The notes below the pieces were generated by a model, which was given only the letters and a program-made list of their open reading frames with translations, ran no database searches and had not been told where the DNA came from. From the NCBI GenBank assembly GCA_020852515.1, contig JADZAS010000003.1, forward strand, positions 23,787-87,786: 64,000 bases of DNA, written 5' to 3'. Source of the DNA: Phycisphaerales bacterium (lineage in GTDB: Bacteria > Planctomycetota > Phycisphaerae > Phycisphaerales > UBA5793). Positions 50,042 through 58,303 of this stretch are shown piece by piece; the stretch's first letter is position 1, and each line of letters begins with the position of its first letter. Both the position numbers and the translations under genes were made by a program.

Positions 50042-52338
50042 CGCCGCCCTCCCTGTAGGTCGGAGAGGCGGATGCGGCGGCGCGGCGCAGGGCGCATGTC
50101 CGTGCCGTAGAGAGTCGCTCCGAGCATCGACGCCGCGACCGCGCAGCCCACCAGGCAATCCAGCCAGTGGTTGTCGAGGCCGTCCACACGGAGTTTCCAC
50201 TCATCGACGGTCCGGCCGCGGCCCTGCGTTTTCACCCGGTACTCGCTCGTGAGGTGCTCGGCGAGAAGTTGGTGGTTCGTCGCAGTGCGGTTCGATGATC
50301 CGCCGCTGCGACCGAACAGCGCCAGGCATCCCGGATCACCCATCGGCACGGCCAGACGCGCCTGCACGAATGACTTCCAGTAGTTCGTGTCAAAGACGAC
50401 GTGGCGCACGGCCCGCTTACCGGTGATGACGGGGATGCGCCAGTTCAGGCCGACACGGTCGCCGCGCTTGCGTTTGTACTCGCTGAAGGGGATGCTCGAA
50501 GCGCCGACGTACCGGCCGTGGCTGGGCATAACGAGGTTCGCATACCGGCTCTGACGGCAGAACTGGTACACCACATCGGACGACTGGCCCCAGTTGGCGT
50601 CGATGAGGCAGCGGTCGATGCGGACCATCGCGCCGTCGTCGAGTTTCCACTCCCGGCCGAGTTTGGCATCGACGAGTCGCTCGAGCCCGGCGTAGACGGC
50701 GCCTTCGAGTCCGGCGTGGGGCGCGGCGGCCGCAAGTGTTCGCCGGATGTCACGGAGTGTGAAGTACGCGTGGGGGTCCTTCTGGTCCGGCTCGGTGCCG
50801 TAGTCGATCACACTGCCGGTGAAGTCCTCCTCCCATGCGACCACGAGCCAGAAGAGCGCCTTGGCCTGCACGTCGATGAACATGGTGAGCAGGGAAGAAC
50901 CGATGGGCACCTCGCCTCGCTCGTGACCGTTGACCTTGGCGATGATCTGTTCGGCGGTGAGCAGGTCTTCGTCGAGGGCTGTGCTTTCGGGCAATGGCTC
51001 GTTCTGGTACTCCGCCCAGAACGCGGCCTCATCCTGGAGCCGCAGGTTCATCGCGTGCTGAATGGCGCTGAGTTCATCGTGGTTGAACCGGTCCGGCCAC
51101 GCGACCTCGGCGCCCTCATCCATCTCGCCGCGGTGCTGGCCGTAGAACTCGGTGGCGCGGGTGATGCCTTCGTCGGCACGCAATCCCTCGGCCCGCAACC
51201 TCGCATACTCCGCCCACAACTGCTCGCGGGTTGGGAAGGAGTACACCATCTTCGTGCGCTGCCCCTGCCATTGCGGATGCTTGTCGCGATCGAGCAGGCG
51301 GTCGGCCAGGTCGTCAGGCCGCACGACGGTGAGTGTCATGAGGCCGGCGATCTTGCGGCCCGGACCGGCCAGGCCGAGGATGGCGCCGGCGAGGATGCGT
51401 TCGCGCGTGGCGCACTGCGATGGAGATCTCGCCGACTCGTCTGTCTGCGGGTCGTCGATGAGCACGAGCGACGGGCGAACGCTGCGGCCATCGGGTCGTT
51501 TGTACTTCATGCCGCGGATGCGGCCGGTGATGCCCGCGACGCGGATGATGCCGCCCGAGGGCAGCGAGCCCGGCACGGTTGGCAGCACAATCTCGTGCGC
51601 TGTCCATCCAATGTGCGTCTGACGACCCTCGAAGAGTTGACCGGCCGCGCGCTGGTGGATGCCGTCGAGGCAGTGGATGGGGAAGCACGCCTCGGGAAAG
51701 TCGTGCAGGAGCGCTTCGCTGTTCTCCAGTTCGGCCTTGATTGATTCGAGCATCTGGCTGGCGTGTTCTTCGTCGGATCCGATCAGCGCCACAAAGTCGC
51801 GGTGGCCGTAGAGCAGCGCCCAGAGACACGCCGTCTCGCAGAGGCTGGTCTTTCCTGACCCGCGTGGCATCGCCATCGCGAAGAGCCCGCCTTCGAGCAC
51901 CGCCTGTTCGATACGGCCGATGACCTTGAGATGATCCGGCGACCACGCCAGGTGGAATGTCTGCGGGAAGTAGGTCTCGCAGAAGAGGCGGAAGTTGCGG
52001 CGGCAGGCTTCCTTGCGGTCCGGGTCGATGATTTCGGGCAGGGCGTCGATGTCCCGGCCGGCGAATGACTCGGGCAGGTCGCGCTGACGCATCGCATCGA
52101 CATTCTCATCGAACGCATCATCCTCGGCGGCGGCGTCACCGGCGAGGCGTTCATGGCGCCCGATCACCAGCCAGGCGGTGTAGCGGAGCAGATCGACCGT
52201 CCTCCCGTCGCCGATGCGATAGCCCGCCCGGGTGCGGTGGCGGTGCAGTTGCCGCTCGCTGATCACTTCGCCCAGCGGAGTCGAGTTGAGCAGACGGCAC
52301 AGTTCGCCGGGTTTGAGGCTGCGCGGGTCAATCGCCAC
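50038..52338 (-). CDS. Large terminase subunit
   Basis: A 766-residue DNA-packaging motor, long for the family. Residues ~150-430 carry the ATPase (Walker A MPRGSGKTS, residues 157-165; Walker B LVLIDDP with D295-D296) and the later part the nuclease, starting TMFID489VQAKALFWLVVAWE. The first ~60 residues (GELCRLLNSTPLGEVISERQ...DLLRYTAWLV) are an extra domain that resembles the small protein encoded just upstream. The GTG start at 52338 has a CGGAGG site. Products cut concatemers for head filling. Confidence 0.88.
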   Translation of the reverse strand: MAIDPRSLKPGELCRLLNSTPLGEVISERQLHRHRTRAGYRIGDGRTVDLLRYTAWLVIGRHERLAGDAAAEDDAFDENVDAMRQRDLPESFAGRDIDALPEIIDPDRKEACRRNFRLFCETYFPQTFHLAWSPDHLKVIGRIEQAVLEGGLFAMAMPRGSGKTSLCETACLWALLYGHRDFVALIGSDEEHASQMLESIKAELENSEALLHDFPEACFPIHCLDGIHQRAAGQLFEGRQTHIGWTAHEIVLPTVPGSLPSGGIIRVAGITGRIRGMKYKRPDGRSVRPSLVLIDDPQTDESARSPSQCATRERILAGAILGLAGPGRKIAGLMTLTVVRPDDLADRLLDRDKHPQWQGQRTKMVYSFPTREQLWAEYARLRAEGLRADEGITRATEFYGQHRGEMDEGAEVAWPDRFNHDELSAIQHAMNLRLQDEAAFWAEYQNEPLPESTALDEDLLTAEQIIAKVNGHERGEVPIGSSLLTMFIDVQAKALFWLVVAWEEDFTGSVIDYGTEPDQKDPHAYFTLRDIRRTLAAAAPHAGLEGAVYAGLERLVDAKLGREWKLDDGAMVRIDRCLIDANWGQSSDVVYQFCRQSRYANLVMPSHGRYVGASSIPFSEYKRKRGDRVGLNWRIPVITGKRAVRHVVFDTNYWKSFVQARLAVPMGDPGCLALFGRSGGSSNRTATNHQLLAEHLTSEYRVKTQGRGRTVDEWKLRVDGLDNHWLDCLVGCAVAASMLGATLYGTDMRPAPRRRIRLSDLQGGRR

Positions 52339-52582
52339 GGCCGCCTCCGTTCGCGCCGGCGCGCTCGGCCATGTCGCGCACGAGCCAGGCGGCGTAGTGC
52401 ACAAGGTTGATCGTGCCGTCGCCGTTCGTCGGCGCGCCCTCGTCGATGTCGCGCTCGATCATCGCCTCGGTGATCGGCCGGCCGCCGACGCGCGTCAACG
52501 TGCGCGCCGTGTCGGTCACCGATAGAGCGGCCGGGTTGAGGCCGCCGGGTCGATCAGGCTGGTCATCACGCGGCGTCAGCAC
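52328..52582 (-). CDS. Small terminase-like DNA-binding protein
   Basis: An 84-residue protein starting at a GTG with a GGAGGG site. The body is helical: TARTLTRVGGRPITEAMIERDIDEGAPTNGDGTINLVHYAAWLV, a helix-turn-helix-like unit followed by the motif YAAWLVRDM. The same kind of unit, ending YTAWLV, begins the large terminase. In gene order it takes the place of the small terminase. It overlaps the large subunit start by 11 bases. A DNA-recognition role for packaging is inferred from these facts. Confidence 0.65.
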   Translation of the reverse strand: MLTPRDDQPDRPGGLNPAALSVTDTARTLTRVGGRPITEAMIERDIDEGAPTNGDGTINLVHYAAWLVRDMAERAGANGGGRGD

Positions 52583-52689
52583 GGCCGCCCTCCGTAGCGC
52601 ACGGCGCGCCGGGCGCGCCCGAGGCGACGCATCGGGCCACCGGTGAATGCGGCCCAACGTGGGCCAACATTGCGCGATGTTCGGCCTTA

Positions 52690-52739
52690 CCTAGCACATG
52701 CCTAGCGAGTTGCCCACATGTTTGGCCAAGTTGCCCACA
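52690..52739. promoter_or_regulatory. Phased repeats between the divergent prophage operons
   Basis: AGTTGCCCACA occurs at 52708-52718 and again at 52729-52739, a 21-base period equal to two helical turns, next to paired CCTAGC sites just upstream. The gap 52583-52889 separates the late operon (minus) from the early operon (plus), so it must contain promoters for both. No clear -10 boxes are evident. The repeats are candidate operator sites for a phage regulator. Confidence 0.45.
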
Positions 52740-52889
52740 ATCTGCGAAATGTGCTGGAATCCTCGGCGAATCGCCTTGCATTGTCGCGCTGCTCATGCCC
52801 TCATGTGTGCAATGCGAGGCGGCCATTGGCCCTGAGCAAGGTCGAAGGGAATACGCCGCCCGCCAACAACGGCGAAAGGAGCCAACACC

Positions 52890-53360
52890 ATGACGACGCG
52901 AACCACCAACGACGACCTCCGCAAGCGAATCCGCGAACACGCGATGTTCAGCGAAAGCGACCTGCGCTACCTGCGGGCCAAGGGCTACGACGACGAGCAG
53001 ATCCTGGCCTTCTGGGATCGCGACCACGCGATGGGCAGAACGCCGGTGATCCACGCCGGAACGCGCATCGAGAGCATCGCGATCCGGGTTCAGTCGGTGA
53101 ACAAGCAGGTGCGGATGAGCGCGGTACCCGACACCGATGCGGGCATCGACGCCTACAAGACCGGCTGCGCCAATGTCGCGGTGAGCGACCCCTACGCCCC
53201 GACCTACAGCTTCGAGGCCATCGACATCGACAACACGCGGCGGGCGCTGGCCGAACGACTCTTCGGCAAGGGCATCGCCGAGATCGACGCCGGTCAGCGC
53301 GATGAAATCGACGCGGTCGTGCGGGCCTGCATGCTCGTCGCCAACGTCACGACCATATGA
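52890..53360 (+). CDS. Prophage early protein of unknown function
   Basis: A 156-residue protein with charged helices (DLRKRIREHAMFSESDLRYL, KGYDDEQILAFWDRDH), no recognised family. An AAAGGAG site precedes the ATG. It opens the plus-strand operon of small genes that diverges from the terminase operon, the usual place of early phage genes. Confidence 0.65.
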   Translation: MTTRTTNDDLRKRIREHAMFSESDLRYLRAKGYDDEQILAFWDRDHAMGRTPVIHAGTRIESIAIRVQSVNKQVRMSAVPDTDAGIDAYKTGCANVAVSDPYAPTYSFEAIDIDNTRRALAERLFGKGIAEIDAGQRDEIDAVVRACMLVANVTTI

Positions 53361-53402
53361 ACCACCACGCCAACCGCCACCTCGCGGGAAAGGACCACCA
53401 CC

Positions 53403-53657
53403 ATGACCATCACGCAGATCACGATCAAGGGCGTCAACGGCGACGTCGAGATTCACGCGGCCGACTATGGGGCGCAGATTCTGTTCGGTGAAACGTGTCT
53501 CGAACTCGCCCGCGGCAGCAGCGACGAAGAGCGCTGGACGGCGGCGACGTCCACCGCCAAGGCGATCTACGGCAGCGATCGCCACGGACGGCCGCGCTGC
53601 ACCAACTCCGAAATCCACGCGGTGCGCCTCGAGATCGAGCGCGTCGCGGGCTGCTGA
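53403..53657 (+). CDS. Prophage early protein of unknown function
   Basis: An 84-residue protein, MTITQITIKGVNGDVEIHAA, with RWTAATSTAKAIYGSDRHGR later. It is soluble and beta-rich at the N-terminus, with no recognised family. The ATG follows a GGGAAAGG site. Second gene of the early operon. Confidence 0.6.
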   Translation: MTITQITIKGVNGDVEIHAADYGAQILFGETCLELARGSSDEERWTAATSTAKAIYGSDRHGRPRCTNSEIHAVRLEIERVAGC

Positions 53658-53681
53658 ACGACCACGCAAGAAGGAATCACC

Positions 53682-53918
53682 ATGAGCAAGACACGCGACA
53701 ACACACTGAACACGATCGCCCGCGAGGCCCTCGGCCTTGAGACCTTGGAAACGCGCAGCAGCGACAGCCTCGACTTCCACGACCTCGCGGTGTGGTGCGT
53801 CAAGGACGCGCTTGAGCGCGCGTACCAAGCGGGCTGCCAAACGGCGCGGCCGACGAAGGCCGTCTGCCCGGCGTGCGGCCGCGCCATCGAGATCACGCCG
53901 CTGCCAAACGGCAAGTGA
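53682..53918 (+). CDS. DUF6900-type small protein with zinc ribbon
   Basis: A 78-residue protein. The first part (LNTIAREALGLETLETRSSDSLDFHDLAVW) matches the DUF6900 pattern, known from phage and plasmid genes, and the end adds a CPACGRAIE zinc-binding pair. An AGAAGGA site precedes the ATG. Function unknown; a nucleic-acid binding or recombination-related role is possible. Confidence 0.72.
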   Translation: MSKTRDNTLNTIAREALGLETLETRSSDSLDFHDLAVWCVKDALERAYQAGCQTARPTKAVCPACGRAIEITPLPNGK

Positions 53919-53930
53919 GAGAGGAGCACC

Positions 53931-54239
53931 ATGAACACCAGCACCATCCAGATCGAACGCAAACGAGTCACTCGCCGACGCGGCACGACCGCGCCCAATG
54001 TCGTCATCCGCGAGGCGTGCGATCGTGATGGCATCGTCTTGGGTCACCTCGTCGCGAGCCACGACGGCACGAACGAAGGCATCGTCGCGGCCGCACGCCG
54101 CGCCACGCAGCGCATGTTCGACGCCTTCGCCGACGTGTCCAACGTCAGCAGCCGCATCATCGCGACCGACGCCAGCGGCCGGCCGCGCTGGTCGGTGTCG
54201 CCCAACTTCCAGATCGTTGAAGAACTCGCCGTCGCGTGA
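53931..54239 (+). CDS. Prophage early protein of unknown function
   Basis: A 102-residue basic protein (IQIERKRVTRRRGTTAPNVV) with a C-terminal part ending RIIATDASGRPRWSVSPNFQ. No recognised family. It follows the DUF6900 gene by 12 bases and has a GAGGAG site. Confidence 0.6.
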   Translation: MNTSTIQIERKRVTRRRGTTAPNVVIREACDRDGIVLGHLVASHDGTNEGIVAAARRATQRMFDAFADVSNVSSRIIATDASGRPRWSVSPNFQIVEELAVA

Positions 54240-54284
54240 CGGCGGTTCACATCCACCAACCGCTCTCTTGAAAGGAGCAGCACC

Positions 54285-55370
54285 ATGAAGAAGAACGAAG
54301 TCAGAATCGGCGGAACCTACACCGCCAAGGTGAGCGGCAAGATCGCCAAGGTGCGCATCGACGCCGAGAGCCGACACGGCGGCTGGGACGCCACCAACGT
54401 CGAGACGAAGAAGAAGGTGCGGATCAAGAGCGCCCAGCGATTGCGAAGCGAGGTCGGGCCGCCACCGAAGGCGAGCACGACGCCGCCTCCCAAGGCGGGC
54501 AGCAAGAAGGACAGCACCAAGGCCTCCGGCGTGAAAACCGGAGGCCGCGTTGTTGACAGGTATGCTGCACGCATCGCCGAGCGCGACGCCAAGGCCGCCG
54601 CGCAGGGTCTGGTCATGCGAACCGAGATCGTCAACGGCAAGGAACGCTCGCGCTGGGTGAAGAAGGCGCAGGAGGCTGCGGCCCAGCAGGGCACGACGCC
54701 CGCGACGCCGCCGGTCGAGAAGCGCAAGGGCCGGCGCACGCCGCCGCGCATCGCGCTGGTCAACAAGCCAGACTTCGCCGAGATCGCCAAGCAGGTCGAG
54801 AACCTGCCCACCAGCAGGAATCACGTCTGCTGGAAGAAGAACGGCAAACTCTACGAGTTGTTCTTCCGCATCGACGGCAAGACGCCGCTGCTCTACCGCG
54901 TCCCCGCCACTTCGCCCATCGACGAAAAGACCGGCTGCCGCGAGGTGGACGCCTCGGGCAATGTCACCGGCGTCTTCCACATCAAACAGTCGATCAAGCA
55001 ACTCACCGGCAAGACGCCGGCGCAGATCGGCATCACCATGCCGCCGGACCGCGGCGCTGCGAAAGCGCGGACGAGTGCGACGACGACGACCTCTGGCAAA
55101 GACGGCAAGGCCGACGCCAAGCCGCGAAAGAAGCGCGAGGGCCTCAGCGGCCTCGACGCCGCCGCCCAGGTGCTGGCGCGAGCCAAGGAGCCGCTCGACG
55201 CCAAGACCATCGCCGAGCGCGCCATCGCGGCGGGCTGGAAGACCAACGGCGCCACGCCGCACGCCACGCTCTACGCGGCGATGATCCGCGAGATCGCCGC
55301 CAAGGGCAAGGACGCACGCTTCCGCAAAGTCGAGAAAGGTCGCTTCACCGCGATCGGGAAAGGAGCGTGA
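54285..55370 (+). CDS. HARE-HTH domain protein
   Basis: A 361-residue protein. The N-terminal half is basic and low-complexity (Lys/Ala/Pro-rich linkers), with a short conserved region NHVCWKKNGKLYELFFRIDG in the middle. The C-terminal ~80 residues (LSGLDAAAQVLARAKEPLDA, then KTIAERAIAAGWKTNGATPH) are a HARE-HTH winged-helix domain, which in bacteria is found in RNA polymerase delta factors and restriction endonucleases and recognises DNA or DNA modifications. An AAAGGAG site precedes the ATG. It is the largest protein of the early operon and a candidate transcription or anti-restriction factor. Confidence 0.8.
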   Translation: MKKNEVRIGGTYTAKVSGKIAKVRIDAESRHGGWDATNVETKKKVRIKSAQRLRSEVGPPPKASTTPPPKAGSKKDSTKASGVKTGGRVVDRYAARIAERDAKAAAQGLVMRTEIVNGKERSRWVKKAQEAAAQQGTTPATPPVEKRKGRRTPPRIALVNKPDFAEIAKQVENLPTSRNHVCWKKNGKLYELFFRIDGKTPLLYRVPATSPIDEKTGCREVDASGNVTGVFHIKQSIKQLTGKTPAQIGITMPPDRGAAKARTSATTTTSGKDGKADAKPRKKREGLSGLDAAAQVLARAKEPLDAKTIAERAIAAGWKTNGATPHATLYAAMIREIAAKGKDARFRKVEKGRFTAIGKGA

Positions 55371-55373
55371 ACG

Positions 55374-55598
55374 ATGGACCGCGAAGTCCAACGACTCCTC
55401 GCCCATGCCGACCAGACCCGCGCGACCATGCGCGACACGCTGGCCGCCATGCCAGCCGTCGACAAGGCCGCGTTGATCCGCACCTGCGCTGCGGGCGAAC
55501 TCGCCAACCTCGACGAACGCACCGCGCTGCTCGTCGGCCTGCTCGCGGTCGTCGCGATCTTCGACCTGGGCGAAGCACGAGAGGAGGTGGAACCATGA
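55374..55598 (+). CDS. Small prophage early protein
   Basis: A 74-residue helical protein (MDREVQRLLAHADQTRATMRD) ending in a hydrophobic segment (LLVGLLAVVAIFDLGEAREE). It starts three bases after the HARE-HTH gene stop and its own stop overlaps the next start. Function unknown. Confidence 0.6.
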   Translation: MDREVQRLLAHADQTRATMRDTLAAMPAVDKAALIRTCAAGELANLDERTALLVGLLAVVAIFDLGEAREEVEP

Positions 55599-55786
55599 CC
55601 ACCCCACCCGATGACAACCTCGTTGCGATCGAGGACGCCTGTTCGCGTTGCGGCGAGCGCCACATCGACCTGCTTGTCTGGATCGAAGACGGGCAGCGCG
55701 TCCGCTGCGCCACCTGCCTGAACATCTACACGCCGCCGGCGCGGCGACTGGAAGGAGGCGATGCCCATGCCGCGCCAACTCAATGA
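55595..55786 (+). CDS. Small zinc-ribbon protein of the early operon
   Basis: A 63-residue protein with two CxxC pairs: DACSRCGERHIDLLVW and RVRCATCLNIYTPPAR. The ATG overlaps the previous stop (ATGA) with a GAGGAGG site. The 3' end overlaps the next gene by about 26 bases in another frame. Zinc ribbons of this size often bind nucleic acids or polymerase in phages. Confidence 0.7.
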   Translation: MTTPPDDNLVAIEDACSRCGERHIDLLVWIEDGQRVRCATCLNIYTPPARRLEGGDAHAAPTQ

Positions 55787-56156
55787 GACCTTCATCGTGG
55801 ACGGCCCGAGCGGCGCGCTGCTCCGCCGCGTCGTCCCCAAGCGCGGCACCCCCTACGAACATGCCTGCACCAAGCAGGTCTACGACGATGTCGCCTACGC
55901 GATCGAGCAGATGGGCAACGCGTCCTTCACGATGGAGGACGTCCGGTTCAAGGCAGGCGGCGGCGACGAGGCGAACATGCCGCCGTGGTCCCAGGTCGCC
56001 GTCGCCATCGCCTTCCTCAAAGAGCGGTCGTGCATCGTGCCCGCCCGCAATCGCAAGCACGTCGCCGCGAGCGACTTCGTCTACGAGGATGCACTGATCG
56101 AGTACCACGCCCTCCGCGAGAAGGGACCAGAGGACGCGGCGGCCCCAAGCGAGTAG
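55761..56156 (+). CDS. Prophage early protein, probably winged-helix
   Basis: A 131-residue protein. The middle (KQVYDDVAYAIEQMGNASFTMEDVRFKAG) and the following WSQVAVAIAFLKERSCIVPA look like a winged-helix DNA-binding unit. A GGAAGGAGG site precedes the start at 55761. It is the last gene of the early operon and is followed by the hairpin at 56181-56209. A regulator role is inferred only from the fold-like pattern. Confidence 0.65.
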   Translation: MPMPRQLNETFIVDGPSGALLRRVVPKRGTPYEHACTKQVYDDVAYAIEQMGNASFTMEDVRFKAGGGDEANMPPWSQVAVAIAFLKERSCIVPARNRKHVAASDFVYEDALIEYHALREKGPEDAAAPSE

Positions 56157-56180
56157 CCCGCCAACCCGCCTCAACCATTC

Positions 56181-56209
56181 ACAGCCGCAGCGCCCGCCGT
56201 TGCGGCTGT
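56181..56209 (+). terminator. Hairpin at the end of the early operon
   Basis: ACAGCCGCA (56181-56189) and TGCGGCTGT (56201-56209) form a perfect 9-bp stem with an 11-base loop, 25 bases after the last early gene. No T-run follows, so it may be a weak or Rho-assisted terminator that separates the operon from the cargo gene at 56256. Confidence 0.45.
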
Positions 56210-56255
56210 GTCTGCGGGAACGCCCCGCCCTCCGGCGGCCAGTACAATGAACATC

Positions 56256-56918
56256 ATGCTCAGGTGGGCCCGTCGCATCGCCATTTTCCTGCTGCTTGGC
56301 GCAATCGTGAATGTCGCGGTTGCGTGGGGAATCGTCGTTCACTACATTCCAATGGGTCGCAACCTTGAGCCAATTTACCGAAACCCGTACGACGAGCGGT
56401 TCGTCACCTTCGTGTCGACACGATTCGCGTACGAGGTCGTGGAGAACAGCGCTCTCGACTCCGCGACGGCTGATCAATCTGCGTTCTTCACCAAACCCTT
56501 CCGCAATCACGTTTGGTGGCCCGCAACCCATGACGGCAAACGCAACGCATATCAATGCCGGGCGGGCTGGCCCATGATGGCAGTGACCGCCTGGCAAACT
56601 GCGGACTTGGTCTGGGATCAACGATGGATATTCCAGCGTGAAGGGGTCACGGAACTCCATTGGGGCCTCGAATGGAAGAGCGCGCCTCCTACTGGAATCG
56701 AGCCAGTTGTACTGCCGTTCTGTCCGATCTGGCCCGAGTTCCTCTTCAACAGCGTCGCCTATGCGACGCCCTTTGCTGTTCTCTTCCTCGCGATCGGTGC
56801 GACACGCCGATTCATCCGTCGTTTCCGAAACCAATGTTCCACCTGCGGCTACCCGCGCGGCACCTCGCCCGTCTGCACCGAATGCGGCGAGCCGCTGCCT
56901 GGCGTTGCGGCGAAGTGA
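56256..56918 (+). CDS. Membrane protein with C-terminal zinc ribbon (cargo)
   Basis: A 220-residue protein. One N-terminal TM helix (IAIFLLLGAIVNVAVAWGIV), a periplasmic part of about 130 residues, a second helix (VAYATPFAVLFLAIGATRRF) and a cytoplasmic zinc ribbon CSTCGYPRGTSPVCTECGEP. From memory, this ribbon type is common in Phycisphaerae membrane proteins, so the gene looks cellular rather than viral. A TACAAT box ends 7 bases before the ATG, the best of the three such boxes. It lies between the early operon and the convergent methyltransferase gene, and may benefit the host. Confidence 0.7.
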   Translation: MLRWARRIAIFLLLGAIVNVAVAWGIVVHYIPMGRNLEPIYRNPYDERFVTFVSTRFAYEVVENSALDSATADQSAFFTKPFRNHVWWPATHDGKRNAYQCRAGWPMMAVTAWQTADLVWDQRWIFQREGVTELHWGLEWKSAPPTGIEPVVLPFCPIWPEFLFNSVAYATPFAVLFLAIGATRRFIRRFRNQCSTCGYPRGTSPVCTECGEPLPGVAAK

Positions 56919-56941
56919 TGCGAGTTGCCGCACCCCCGATC

Positions 56942-58303
56942 TCACCGCACCTTCTCCTCGCGCGGCTTCATGGGAATCGGCGACTCACCGGTGCGCTCCA
57001 GCACGGCGACCCTCCCGGAAAAGCGCTGATACCGATCCACGATGACATCGCAGTACGCCGGGTCGATCTCCATGAGGAACGCGCGGCGCTGCGTCTGCTC
57101 GGCAGCGATCAGACTTGACCCCGATCCCCCAAAGAGATCAAGGCAGTTATCGCCGACGCGCGATGAATACTGCATGGCGCGGACCGCCAACTCGACCGGT
57201 TTCTCGGTCAAGTGCACCATCGACGCCGGGTTCACCTTCTTGACGTGCCAGAGGTCCGGCACGTTGTTCGGGCCGTAGAAGCGGTGCGCTGCGCCCTCGC
57301 GCCAACCGTAGAACGCGATCTCGAACGCGCCCATGAAGTCCTTACGCGTCAGCACGGGATGCTGCTTGTCCCAGACAATGCCCTGGCTGAAGTACAGGCC
57401 GTTCTTCTTAAGGTGCGGTGGGTAGTTGCCGAGGTTCGCGTAGCCGCCCCAGCAATAGAAGCCGCCGCCGGGGATGAGCACGCGCGCCATGTTGCCAAAC
57501 CACGCGTCGAGCAGCGCATCGAACGCTTCGTCGGTGACGAAGTCGTTCTCAAGCGGCCGGTCCTTGGCGCGCATCTTGCGCGTGGTACGGCGCTTCTCGC
57601 CCTGCCGCGCCACGTCGAACGACTGGTGATGGGTGCGCTTCTTCTTCGAGGCGCTGAACGACGAGTTGCCCGCCGCGATCGCGTTGTTGGAGCGAGGCTC
57701 GACTTTCACGTTGTACGGCGGGTCCGTGTTCACAAGGTGAATCGGCTGGCCGTCGAGCAGCCGATCGACATCGGCGGCGCTGGCGCTGTCGCCGCAGAGC
57801 AACCTGTGCTCGCCGAGGATCCACAGGTCGCCGCGCTTGGTGACCGGCTCATCGGGCGGCTCGGGGATCGCATCGGGATCGGTCAAGCCCTCCTGCACGC
57901 CCGGGTCGAAGATCTTCGCCAGGTCGTCGGCGCTGAAGCCAAGACTCGACCAGTCGATGCCGGCGCCCTGGAGTTCGCCCATCTCCAGCGGCAGGAGTTC
58001 CATGTTCCACTCTGCCAACTCGCCTGATTTGTTGTCGGCGATTCGATACGCGCGCACCTGCTCGGGCGTGAGATCGGTCGCGACGTGGACAGGCACCTTT
58101 TCGAGGCCGAGTTTCTGCGCCGCCTTCCACCTCGTGTGCCCGCAGATGATGACGCCGTCGCCATCGACCACGATCGGCTGACGCCAGCCGAATGTCGTGA
58201 TGCTGTTCATCACCGCCTCGACGGCGTCGTCGTTGAGCCGCGGGTTCCTCTCGTAGGGTTTGATCTGGGCCAGCGGCCGCAGTTCGACCTTGAACGCGTT
58301 CAT
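56942..58303 (-). CDS. ParB-like nuclease fused to DNA methyltransferase
   Basis: A 453-residue protein. Residues 1-110 are a ParB/Srx-type domain (LRPLAQIKPYERNPRLNDDA, GWRQPIVVDGDGVIICGHTRWKAA). The rest is an N4/N6-type DNA methyltransferase of the beta class: catalytic D194-PPY first, then the SAM-binding LDLFGGSGSSLIAAEQTQRR near residue 390. Such fusions are common in phages and may mark phage DNA against host restriction. The start at 58303 has an AAGGAG site. The substrate base and recognition sequence cannot be read from the sequence. Confidence 0.9.
   Translation of the reverse strand: MNAFKVELRPLAQIKPYERNPRLNDDAVEAVMNSITTFGWRQPIVVDGDGVIICGHTRWKAAQKLGLEKVPVHVATDLTPEQVRAYRIADNKSGELAEWNMELLPLEMGELQGAGIDWSSLGFSADDLAKIFDPGVQEGLTDPDAIPEPPDEPVTKRGDLWILGEHRLLCGDSASAADVDRLLDGQPIHLVNTDPPYNVKVEPRSNNAIAAGNSSFSASKKKRTHHQSFDVARQGEKRRTTRKMRAKDRPLENDFVTDEAFDALLDAWFGNMARVLIPGGGFYCWGGYANLGNYPPHLKKNGLYFSQGIVWDKQHPVLTRKDFMGAFEIAFYGWREGAAHRFYGPNNVPDLWHVKKVNPASMVHLTEKPVELAVRAMQYSSRVGDNCLDLFGGSGSSLIAAEQTQRRAFLMEIDPAYCDVIVDRYQRFSGRVAVLERTGESPIPMKPREEKVR

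Noticed and set aside
52566..56945. A minus-strand open frame of 1459 codons
   Set aside because: It runs antisense to eight well-supported plus-strand genes with their own ribosome binding sites, and its protein is repetitive Arg/Ala/Gly/Asp without any domain. It is a side effect of GC-rich codon use.
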